DNA of 64,000 nucleotides from Heligmosomoides polygyrus polygyrus. Taxonomy: Eukaryota > Nematoda > Chromadorea > Rhabditida > Heligmosomidae. Location: the NCBI GenBank assembly GCA_947396885.1, contig OX377205.1:73194969-73258968 (forward strand). The letters run 5' to 3'. A model generated the notes under the pieces. That model was not told where the DNA came from, did not search any database, and saw only the letters and a list, made by a program, of their open reading frames with translations. The translations under genes and the position numbers were made by a program. The first letter of the stretch is position 1. Each line of letters opens with the position of its first letter. Of this stretch, positions 54,934 to 64,000 are shown piece by piece.

Positions 54934-55039
54934 TACGAGAGTAAATGTAAAATAGGTTATGTTAAGGCGACGCTTTGCGACGGGTTATTCCGTCGCAAAG
55001 CGTCGCCTTTACATAACCTACTTTAAATTTACTCTCGTA
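54934..55039. repeat. Long hairpin, about 50-bp arms
   Basis: TACGAGAGTAAAT, TAGGTTATGT and AGGCGACGCTTTGCGACGG are mirrored exactly or nearly so on the right side around the 6-base loop GTTATT. It is almost a pure stem of about 50 bp. Confidence 0.9.
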
Positions 55040-58000
55040 TGTCATATGAATAATGGCATTTTGAATAAGCCCGTGCATGATCAAGTTAAGGGAGACTGGA
55101 ATCGATTTTCACATGATTCGTGCAGCTAATTTTTCTTAGGATCGGTTATCGAATAAGATATCGGATATTTTATTAAAATCAGTTGTACATCCAAAAGTCT
55201 GATCTGGTGAAAATCACCTTTATCTGAATCACCCTAGGACCCAGTTCTTGAGAATTTGCTACTATTTGAGTGATCCATTCATCTAGTTGTATCCAGACTG
55301 ATATCGACTTTAAAAAATGATGGATCTGAATTATCCGAATCGGCATCGGATCCATTGGCAGTCGTCGTTCTGTGGTTTACGCAGGCGGTTTAGTCGTGGG
55401 ATATCTCGAGAAGGCCTGAGGATGTGCGTATGCGCGCTAGCACACGGCAGTGGGTGCCTCTCAAGTAATCTGTGTGATTCCGGCCATTTAATCCCATTAG
55501 AGGAGTGCGTCAGGCGATAGAAGCAGGCGTGTCGCTAGTTTGGCTTGAGCTTGTAACTCTTGCTTTCCGTTCCGCCTTCTAATCTCAGCAGTTGTCGGTG
55601 TGGCGATTTGAGTCGTTGTTGGAGCCATAGTCTTCTGCTATGGATGGCGAGATAAAGCAGGAGCTGTTTTTCCGATGTTGGCAAGGCGAACGCGCTGTGT
55701 TGCAAGTTGCCTGTAAACTCATTTCTGCTGCAATCTATCAGGCGAAATCGAACAGACCACTGTGAGATGCCCTTTGCTGTAATGCACCGTTATGAATGAG
55801 CTCTTACAGTTAGTTACTTACCCCATCTATAACACGAAAAAGCCCAAGGACGTGATACACGACCGCATCTAGTGAGGGCATGTGCCAGGTGAAGTTCGTG
55901 CGAGCTGCAGCGGTGGGTGACTGACCGAGACGGATGCGTCTCCCGGTGGAGGTGCAGGTTGGCAGCTCGTGCACTGACTGATCCGGTAGCGGAAGTCGTT
56001 AGTCGGAGCGTGCCGTCTGATTCCATTACACGACGCAGTCACAGCGACTGCAGCGGCACTCGGAAGCATCACGCCGTGATGCCTTTAGGCGTGGAGACAG
56101 AGAGTCTGACTTGTTCTTTATTTCCTCATCCACGTACTTTAGTTCTTCTGACTGGGCCAGCAGGACATCTATGCCAGCGCCTAGGCAGCTTGCGCCACGT
56201 ATTTATTTTCTGGCGAAATTGTTTTCTTGCGCGAGATCGTAAAGCTTCAAAATACACCGACCGAAAATTTATCTGCATGACGGTGGGATAGCTTATCCAA
56301 AATGGAAGTTAGTTGTATTCCTACAATTAACGATTCCTACAACTTGACGCGCATATCATAAGTAGGCGGTAAACATGCTTATGAAATACAGAACCGCCGT
56401 TATAAACGTTGCCATCGCATACGGATTTGCACTCCTTTTTGAACGCACAGCGCAACCAAGCCATAAATCACTCATCCCCTAACGACAAGTGCTTGTTTTT
56501 GCTGATCATTAGTGCTGTGACTCATCGGCCACTCCACTCGACGGCTGCAGCGAACTGCAAACGCTGTCGAGATTTATCAAATAGACGCCCTCACTGGGGT
56601 ATATATCGCGTCGTCACCCGACGCTGTTCACGCCTACAGTGCTACAGTAATCAGTAGTTTTCTGGGCAGAACCTGCCACATTTGTAATCACGTGAAGAGT
56701 CAAACTCACTATCAAGTGATGTGTTGTGCCCAGTTCCTATTCTCGATTTTTTCGCAAGTTCAAAGAGGAGAAATCCTGACACGTTGTTTGAGTTCGGTGG
56801 ATTACGCCATGCATACAAATTTGTGCCAAGTCCTATACAAGACCTGTATGTCATTGAACGATTACGATGCTCCCATATCGCAAAGGTTTGCAGCAGTCCC
56901 ATTCCTTGCGAAGTCACTATTTCCCGGCTAATATATTAGTGAGCAATCCTGTTTTTGTTTCAATGGAGCGCGCCATGTATAAGATCTTTGCTTATTTTTG
57001 CATACACGATAGAAGGCTTAGACTACAAAAACTGCATTAAGCACCAAGTTTCAGATACCTAAAACCTGTTGTTCTTCCCACCCTCTTGGCTGGACGAAGA
57101 TGGGCAGGACCTTTAAAGTTTTCCATGCGATTTTATTTATGCGTCGTGAGTGAGGTAATCGGCTTACCTGTTCGAGTAATTGGAAGGGTCCACCGCATTC
57201 AAGCCCACCTGGAACCACGCATGTTTGGACTCTGCAAAGTTGGAGGTTGTTCGTACAACTGCTCTCGTAACCTAATTTGTTTTGGAGGGCACGAGGCTCT
57301 AGACACACTTCAGAGACTTTACACTAGTTGAAAGACAGTTTGTCGCCTTGTTTGTCATTCTGTTATCTTGAACCGAGCCTGCTGTTCTACCTGTAACCGA
57401 TTTCACCAGCTGAGACGTTTGGTCATGAAAGTCTTCATAAAGTTATGGCCTGGTTTGTGCCATACACGCGGATTTTCACTGCTTTTCAGAAGGGTGATAT
57501 TAAACTTTAGTTATCTTGACTTTGAAGAGCAATCTAAAGGTAACTATTAAACCCACAACAATCACTGTGTTGAGTCCGCCAATGGAGTGTGGTTGGATTT
57601 CGGAATAAAATCGGATTCAGATCCATGCCGTAATATCTGGTAAAAAGAACTGAAGCAGAATTACAGACGCTATTCTTAACCAAATTTCGTTCTCTTTAAA
57701 CGTGCCATAAACTGGCGCGTGGAAGCCTATTCCGATTGTACTTTGGTGACTTCGAAGTGGAGGTATTTTTACCTACCTTTGTTCTATTTTAACACTTAAA
57801 TGCTGCATGAAAAACGAACAACTGGCTGCGAACTGGGTGCAACAAATCTGAAGTGCCACCTTTTCCTCAAGCTTTTGGAAGCCTCATCCGTTCTTTCGTG
57901 TTCCTCCTCGTCCGCAACCGCCGGTCCGTTCGTCTTAGGGCGGGTCCTCGCGTTCACACTGTGTTCTGTGACGGAAGGGAGCTCAAGTCGACACCGTCGG

Positions 58001-58229
58001 CGGCGTCGAACACTCTCCAATGTGTGCCCCTAAGCTGGCCATTAGTTCGGCGAGTTGAGTTGCGCGACACATCTCCGTCACTGCATCAGTAGCTGCTGTT
58101 TTTTCCGGATGCCGTAATCCGCTTGCTTCGTCGCACTCCGCTTCTGATTCCGAGCTCTTCTCGCCTCGTCGTTCTTGTTCCTTGAGGTTTTGCATTCTTG
58201 ACAGTTTTTGGGGATTCTCGACGTACTTC
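55040..58229. other. Unassigned spacer
   Basis: 57800-58200 is a GC-richer block with frames of 70-80 codons on both strands, including an acidic minus-strand frame (57983-58195). No motif recognised and no gene called. Confidence 0.35.
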
Positions 58230-58490
58230 GTGGTAGGGGGAGGAAAGGGGGGCCGACTGCGTCATTCAATTCGAGGCTCTTGGTCCGGAATTTCTGCCCA
58301 GGCTAAACATGCCTTTCATTCCTTGGGATCGGCGAATTCGTACCAGACTTGTCTGCGATGGATAACAGCCCATCTTGTTCATCGGTTAGCCACCGTAACT
58401 CATTTATTGTACAGGTCAAATTCAGATGGTATCCAGCAATATGCGTGGCGCGTCCTTGAAGGAATTGATTAACGCCATCCTTTATCCTTT
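58230..58490 (+). mobile_element. tRNA-derived SINE, diverged
   Basis: Plus orientation: GCCGACTGCGTCATTCAATT, CCCAGGCTAAACATGCCTTT, CTTGTTCATCGGTTAGCCAC, ATTAACGCCATCCTTTATCC tail. The A-box part of the head is poorly kept. Confidence 0.75.
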
Positions 58491-58634
58491 ACCTCTTCGT
58501 TCCATACGCACTAACTCGCAAATTCTTTTTAAATTCGGGATGAACTACGGAGAGTGTAGTAACTTAATACTGTGTCGGTTCGCTATTCGTTGTACGTTCT
58601 ACGTTCACCTCTTTCTAAGGCACTTATCTTATAA

Positions 58635-58725
58635 AATGATTGATTGACTGATTATATTACTTATCTTATTATAATCCCTAGAAAACTTACTAATTTACTT
58701 ACTTATCTTATAATCCCTAAGAATA
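58635..58725 (+). repeat. Short imperfect tandem repeat
   Basis: TTACTTATCTTATTATAATC and TTACTTATCTTATAATCCCT follow each other with a short spacer. Confidence 0.7.
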
Positions 58726-58964
58726 GATTGACTAGCCAGCCGTTGGCTTATGAGCTTGCTGGTGCTCTTCACAGTTAACCATCTGAGCTTTGAAGAGTAA
58801 GATGACTTTTAAGCGGTCGGTAGACGTCAAATTTTCCTCGCCATCACGGACAACGGGACATGTGCATAGCAGTGGTGGAAGCGCCGTCTTTCGCGTTCAT
58901 CTCGAACAAGGATTTAAGTTCCGGTCACTGATGTGATACCGAACTCGTCCGTAGGAGCAGAAAT

Positions 58965-59085
58965 ACCGGCATGCTATGGGTTGGCCATGGTAAGCCGTTG
59001 TGTAGGCCAAAATCACGTTGAGATTACGTCAGCGCGATATCCTGTAGAAATAGAGTGCATGGCTTACCACGGTGTGAATGATTGA
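58965..59085 (+). mobile_element. Old SINE fragment
   Basis: TGTGTAGGCCAAAATCACGT, TCAGCGCGATATCCTGTAGA and AGTGCATGGCTTACCAC keep the order of the SINE 3' half. Confidence 0.5.
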
Positions 59086-59800
59086 TGCCGAAAATTTGAC
59101 CATTTATGCATATAATGTATATCTGAAGAAAAGTCCAAGAAGGAAGACTGTCACCAAAAGCGCTCAGCTAGCTCGGATCAGCTTTGGGTGATCTCGGCGC
59201 AGTGGCCGGTCGTTTCCGCCCGGCCGCGGCTCAGCCGGTGAGCATGTCTCGCGGGTGTTTGTCAACTACTTGAACGCCTCGACGAGTGTTTCCGCCTCTG
59301 TCGCTAACGCACCTCGTCACCTGAACAACTCAGGACGTTAACTGGGCACTCGACTACGCTGCCACCGTGGCCGAAGATCGGCGTGATGTCATCGCTTCGC
59401 GAGGCTCCGTACACCCTAGGTCTGCCCTTGTTGCTTTCCATAAAATTTCGAATGCTTGTGTGGCGAACGCCACATCTCACGTGAGTCAAGCGATAGCGGT
59501 CAGCATTTCTTGAAATTCCCTCTGGAGATTCTTCGATCAGTCATGTTTAAGCGAGGTTGTGACTGTTCAGCTGGCCAGTCTGCCAAGCTCAAGTGCCACA
59601 GTGCCACTTCCAGCGTCATGACTGCTAAACGAGTGAGCACATCAGACAGCTTAAATATCTATACGATTGCGAGTGGATGCAGAATACACTACATGTTGAA
59701 TAATCTATGGTTTGATGGAACTGTACTCACTCACGATAATGTTTTTTGTTTGACTAGATGACCAATAACTTCATTGTATAATATGTACGAGGTGTTTTTT
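59086..59800. other. Unassigned spacer
   Basis: Nothing recognised. Confidence 0.4.
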
Positions 59801-59854
59801 GATGCCAGATGAAAGGGTATACATTGCCTCAAGGACGACCTTAATCAATCCGGA

Positions 59855-60050
59855 TGCGCGATACATTCAATGTACGGATGGGTATTTACCATGGCTTTTT
59901 ACCGATCGAAGGACAAACTAACGTTTTGTTCTTCTTAGACAAGTCTTGTCTTATTTAGCAATACTCGAGGATGGAAGGCTGGGTTGGTTTAGGTAGGAGC
60001 ACTTCGATACGAGGTGCACACGACAAACGGTGCCTTCTCCGACTGCGCTA
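59855..60050 (-). mobile_element. Older SINE, host of the 60 kb SINE
   Basis: GATGCGCGATACATTCAATG, TTCTTAGACAAGTCTTGTCT, GGATGGAAGGCTGGGTTGG and CTTCTCCGACTGCGCTACC occur in SINE order, minus orientation, diverged. A younger SINE sits at its head end. Confidence 0.7.
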
Positions 60051-60063
60051 CCAACCGTCCATA
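60051..60063 (+). repeat. Target-site duplication, left, of SINE 60064-60354
   Basis: CCAACCGTCCATA, exact copy at 60355-60367. Confidence 0.9.
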
Positions 60064-60354
60064 TAGGATAAAGGATAAAGGAGGCGTTACTCAATCCCAT
60101 TTGGGTTGCGCCACGCATTCTATTTCTACGGGATGTCGTAAAGGCGATTTGAATGCGTATTTGGCCATACAATGACTTGCGGTGGCCAGCCGATGAACAA
60201 GTGAGCGCTTTATTCTTCCCAGACAAGTCTGGTACCAATTCACCGACCCCGGAGGGATGGAGGGCTTGGTTGGCCTGGGCGGGAAATCCGAACGAGAAAC
60301 CTGGTATCGAGTGCGGGCGACATTTGGCGGCTCCTCCGACTGCGCTACACGCAC
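60064..60354 (-). mobile_element. tRNA-derived SINE (young copy)
   Basis: Minus orientation, full length (291 bp), with the GGATAAAGGATAAAGG tail at the left and the head CGACTGCGCTACACGCAC at the right. The exact 13-bp duplication fixes both ends. Closest by eye to the 10.6, 14.4 and 16.2 kb copies. Confidence 0.93.
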
Positions 60355-60367
60355 CCAACCGTCCATA

Positions 60368-63240
60368 AATGTCAAATACGTGTATTTTTTACGGCTGTTG
60401 GAGAGGTGTCCTTACCCAATAGTACTGATTAAATTCACCTGTTATTTTTCATAACTGGAACATTCAAATGCCTATGTATTCTTTGACGAATACATACATA
60501 GGTCCTAGCGTAATGTCCTTATGAAGTGAATACAATGGCGAAAAATCCGAGAAAACTTTAAAAAAATGAAAATGACAAGAACCAGGCTAAAACCGCTACC
60601 GCTAATAGATTTGTTTGTTTCACTACCGTTTCTTTGTTCTCTTTTCAACGTGCTCTTCTAATACTTCTTATCCTCCATTTCTTTTGAAATTGGTCTTGAG
60701 AAATTGGGCTCTTTATATGAACCCCATAGCTCCCTCATAGTTTTTGTCATGTTTTGGTTAAATGACAGATTCGTTCAGTTTTTTAAATCCGCTATGTTTT
60801 ATTTTAAGTCCAAGTTTTTTAATGGCGCTGTTGTACATAGATGGGTGAGTGAATAAATAAATAAATCGTTAATTGTTCCGGTGCCGGAACATTTGCCTTT
60901 CAAAGCGATTGAACGATACCGAATTTTCCTTCCCCAAATTCAATTTTGAGGTTCCTCCTGATCAATTTCATGCTCTCTTCAGTCCGTCTCTTTCCGAAGC
61001 TCATCTATTCATCCTGATGCATTGAGTTTTCTCTGCAGAACTGTATACTTTACATGATACTCAGCCAGTTTCCCAGGGACCTCATCACAGTTGATTCAAG
61101 AGGACACGTTTCAGTGGGCTGCTGTCACCGAACATGCGCCAACCGTTGCGATCACAGTCGTTCAAGCATCGGCCACGTCCGCTGGTCGAGGTGAAGAAGA
61201 CGACCATTGAAGATGTGCCGAACGAGCGACGTCGCAGTACGCCGACGATTTCCAGACGAAGCAGTCTAGTGCACAGGTGAGCCGACCAGTCGATCTATAC
61301 AATCTATAGAAGGTTCTCACCCAGTTTCTTGGTCGCTATGTGGGCAGTTCACTTCGAACGCGGTTACTTGATATTATACGCGTTGAACAACCCCTGAGAG
61401 GGTATTCTAGGTGCCAAAGGGGAGCACATTGTGGCGCTGATTGAGCTGAAGGTTGCACATTATCTAGACTTGGAACCAGCAATTTTATTTATTTATTACA
61501 CGGTTAAAATCCGTGTGAAGAGCAATGCAATTAGAAACGCTATAGAACAACATCAATATGAATTGACAAACGATCAAGGCCAAAATACAATGGAGAAGGA
61601 ACATGCAATAACAGACACCTAGAGACAATGAAGAATAGAAGAGAGAACAAACCAAGAGGGCCTCTGCCGCAAGATCCCGTTATGTCCTAGAGTTATTTAT
61701 GAGTCGACTTGCAGTCTCAATAAGTGTAATCAGCTTGTATGGAATAGCTGCGTTTTTTCTAAGTTTCATATAATCTGAACCTGCTCTGTAAACAAAGAAA
61801 TTATGCCGAATTGAGGATTTTGCGGTATTTAATGAAAGTTTGTATTAATTAAGAATTATAAAATAAAATAAGAACAGAATAAAATGAGAAATTTCTGCCA
61901 ATTAAGAATGTAGGAAAAGTAGGTACTAAATGATTAACGCTTTTTAAATTTTCCATTATTTAGAATTTCATTGCTTTTTTACTGTTCGAGGAAGTGCATA
62001 TATGTACAGTGTGTCATAGCAGCTCTTTTCGGTGTTCGTTACTACGTCCGAAGATTCACTCGTATATCCCACTGCAGGGCCTTTTCTAAACACTTCAACA
62101 TGCGAAGTGCACTTTCAAGGGCATTAGCGATTACGACCGATTCGATGCACGGTGCCCCAACTTGAGATTTGTAAAGGACAACTTTTTTCGCTTCCTTACT
62201 GAAGTGTGGGTGCACGTTTTGAGCTCACCAACTCGGAGGAGAAAATCATGCTATTTTGCTATGAGCGCCTCCCTATACACGTTAGCCCAACAGATTCGCA
62301 TTCAGATTATGGCATCCTCTGTGACTTGTTTGGTCCGTCTCGTTCTGATTTCTATTGGGATAATTCAAAAATAATGTTGGGGTTTGAGCCGTTGTGTTCA
62401 CATTGAACTTTCTCTGATTTGACTGACTAACTTTTGAGCCGAAATAAAGCAGCCGTAAACGTCCAATTTTGTCCTCATCGCCCTTTTGCTCCCCGGTTCT
62501 GCACTCGTTAATGAAAAATATGTAGTTTTAAAAAATGTCGTCAATCCACACTTTGTGCATCAGAAAAAACTTTTCCAAAGGTCAAGGAAATTTCAAATCC
62601 TCTGAATTTTATCCAACTATTTGCAAAGATAATCGTGCCCTTTCAAAAAATATACTATTCATATATTTCTAGAAACTTTTGAAATTGTAAGCGCAATAGA
62701 CAGCTGCAGATTGATTAGCAAAATCTCATGTTATTTTCGGATCAATCCACTTCTAATACATGTTTTGTCCTAGGTTAAAAAGTTACTTGAGTACTTAAAA
62801 ATCTACTAGTAAGTTAGTAGTTACTTAAAAAGTTAGTTAATTAAGAAAGTTAAAACTAAGTTACTAAAAAATTCAGGAGCCGGATTCAACAACGATGAAA
62901 ACCGGAAGTGTGTTGAGTAGCAGAATCACCTCAGTGATGTAATATTCATGACGTAGATTACCCACCCATTCGCGGGTATACTGCTAGGCGGAGAGCTCGT
63001 GGGTATCTCCGCATACGCCGAGGGTACCGAAATCCACGGCTGCTGATTTTCCACATTGTCAACAGCATTTGGTTTTCCTCTCGTTTTAGCTGACTTATGG
63101 TTAGTATTTTCATTGTTTTCCATTGAGATGCCATACAAGCTTCTTCGGTAGCACCCGTGCTGAAAAAGTGGTTTAAAATATGAAGCGGTGCGATGGTTGC
63201 CCTTCTCTCGTCTACTTGAAGCTATTAAGGTAATCTCCGA
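60368..63240. other. Unassigned spacer
   Basis: (AAATAAAT)-type run near 60855, degenerate AAGTTA-type repeat at 62770-62870, and a half-end of MITE family 2 near 62875. No gene recognised. Confidence 0.4.
62770..62870. repeat. AAGTTACTTAA-type low-complexity repeat
   Basis: Irregular repeats of AAGTTA/AGTTACTTAAAA words. Confidence 0.65.
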
Positions 63241-63244
63241 ATTG

Positions 63245-63533
63245 GGCGCGTGGAGCACAGTCGTAATAAGAACCGGCTGTTGCGTGCACTCAATTCTAGG
63301 TTTCTGGTTCGAATTTCCAACCCAGCCCAATCAAGGCTCCCATCCCTCCGTGGTCGGTAAGCTGGCGCAGACTTGTCCGCAAAGGATAAAGCACCGAATT
63401 GTCAATCGGATAGCTACAGCAAGACATTGTATATGCTCAATACGTATGTGAATAATTTGCAGAGCGTCTCATAGAGGAAGAATGCGTGGCGCACCCTGCA
63501 TTGATTTACCCCGTCCATTATCTCTATCCTCAA
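63245..63533 (+). mobile_element. tRNA-derived SINE, diverged
   Basis: Plus orientation. The head has GCGTGGAGCACAGTCG and GGTTCGAATTTCC (B box), and the body has CCCAGCCCAATCAAGGCTCC and GAATGCGTGGCGCACCC. The tail is ATTATCTCTATCC. Same block order as the other copies. Confidence 0.78.
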
Positions 63534-64000
63534 ACTTCGGGTCCGCCTCTGGCTCGTTCAGGAAGAGCGCTAATTCTCAGTAGTTGAGCGGTAGTTTCGA
63601 TATTTAATGGACTTAGCATGATGAGCTTCTGATTGTGAGATCGCCTGCCCTCGTTTGTCCGGGAAAGAACGTCTCTCTTCAAGTCTCACCAATTTAGGAA
63701 GATTGTCACAACCGGGTTATTTGCATGAATGTTCTATTCATTCTGTGGTCTTAAAAGCCTTGACAATGCAGTTGTCGTGAAATCTTTTGCCTGGTCCCGA
63801 TTTAAAATCGTAGCCGTAGATGAAAAACGAAATTCGCTAAAAGAACGTTGTTTTCCTCTGCTAAAAATCGAGAGCGCCTCTAAAAAGACACGTAGAACTC
63901 AGCGAGAAACGGATCGCTAGAACACCCAATTCTCTGTGGCGGTGGAGGTAGTGGAATGTAGAGCCAGCTCAACGCAGAGCGGTGTGAATCGCTCAAGCTC
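63534..64000. other. Unassigned spacer
   Basis: A 63-codon frame (63729-63920) without motif; nothing else recognised. Confidence 0.4.

Noticed and set aside
57796..58269. Acidic and basic minus-strand frames as exons
   Set aside because: Several overlapping frames are open at once because of base composition; none is recognisable.

Overview
The window looks like repeat-rich, non-coding or intronic DNA of a nematode, most likely a strongylid or hookworm-like species; that is an inference. It rests on RTE-clade non-LTR retrotransposons, mariner elements of several lineages, a tRNA-derived SINE family, moderate GC (judged by eye) and no long host reading frames. There is no prokaryotic signature (no operons, ribosome binding sites or CRISPR arrays). 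I could not support a single host protein-coding gene; everything recognisable is transposon-derived, or is repeat or hairpin DNA.

Layout. 1-2668 (minus) is RTE copy A, cut off by the window edge and inserted into the reverse-transcriptase region of an older, diverged RTE element at 2669-4900 (minus). 5.2-17 kb holds several tRNA-derived SINEs, a SINE nested inside an older SINE (about 15.99-16.56 kb), a MITE at 13.9 kb, a 26-bp-arm hairpin at 11.2 kb and a diverged ~400 bp direct duplication (11.7 and 12.7 kb). 17-25 kb is mostly unrecognised sequence with a second MITE copy (19.36 kb) and one SINE with a well-preserved tRNA-like head (21.4 kb). 25.1-29.6 kb is a cluster of minisatellites, an inverted-repeat element, an AT-rich block, an internally deleted mariner (27.05-27.95 kb) between two 50-bp direct repeats, a hairpin and a ~176-bp tandem array. 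30-38 kb has hairpins, a tRNA-like sequence (32.1 kb), a palindromic MITE (35.3 kb) and a second mariner lineage (36.77-37.68 kb) with homopolymer-G inverted repeats. 38315-41755 (plus) is RTE copy B, full length with an 11-bp target-site duplication and an 850-codon endonuclease plus reverse-transcriptase frame. 45.7-47.9 kb is a three-level nest: a SINE split by a 5'-truncated RTE fragment (copy C), itself split by a mariner. 51-55 kb carries large inverted-repeat elements; 58-63.5 kb carries more SINEs, including another SINE-in-SINE nest with a 13-bp target-site duplication.

How the parts work together. RTE elements encode an APE-type endonuclease and a reverse transcriptase that insert their own RNA by target-primed reverse transcription. 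The SINE family has pol III A-box and B-box heads and a GGATAAA-type tail, so it would depend on a LINE enzyme; its tail does not match the AGGTGATAC-type tail of the RTE copies seen here, so the partner is probably another LINE. The mariners are cut-and-paste elements flanked by TA; all three are inactivated by deletions, frameshifts or stops. The nests give a relative order of events: older SINEs, then RTE copy C, then the 46 kb mariner.
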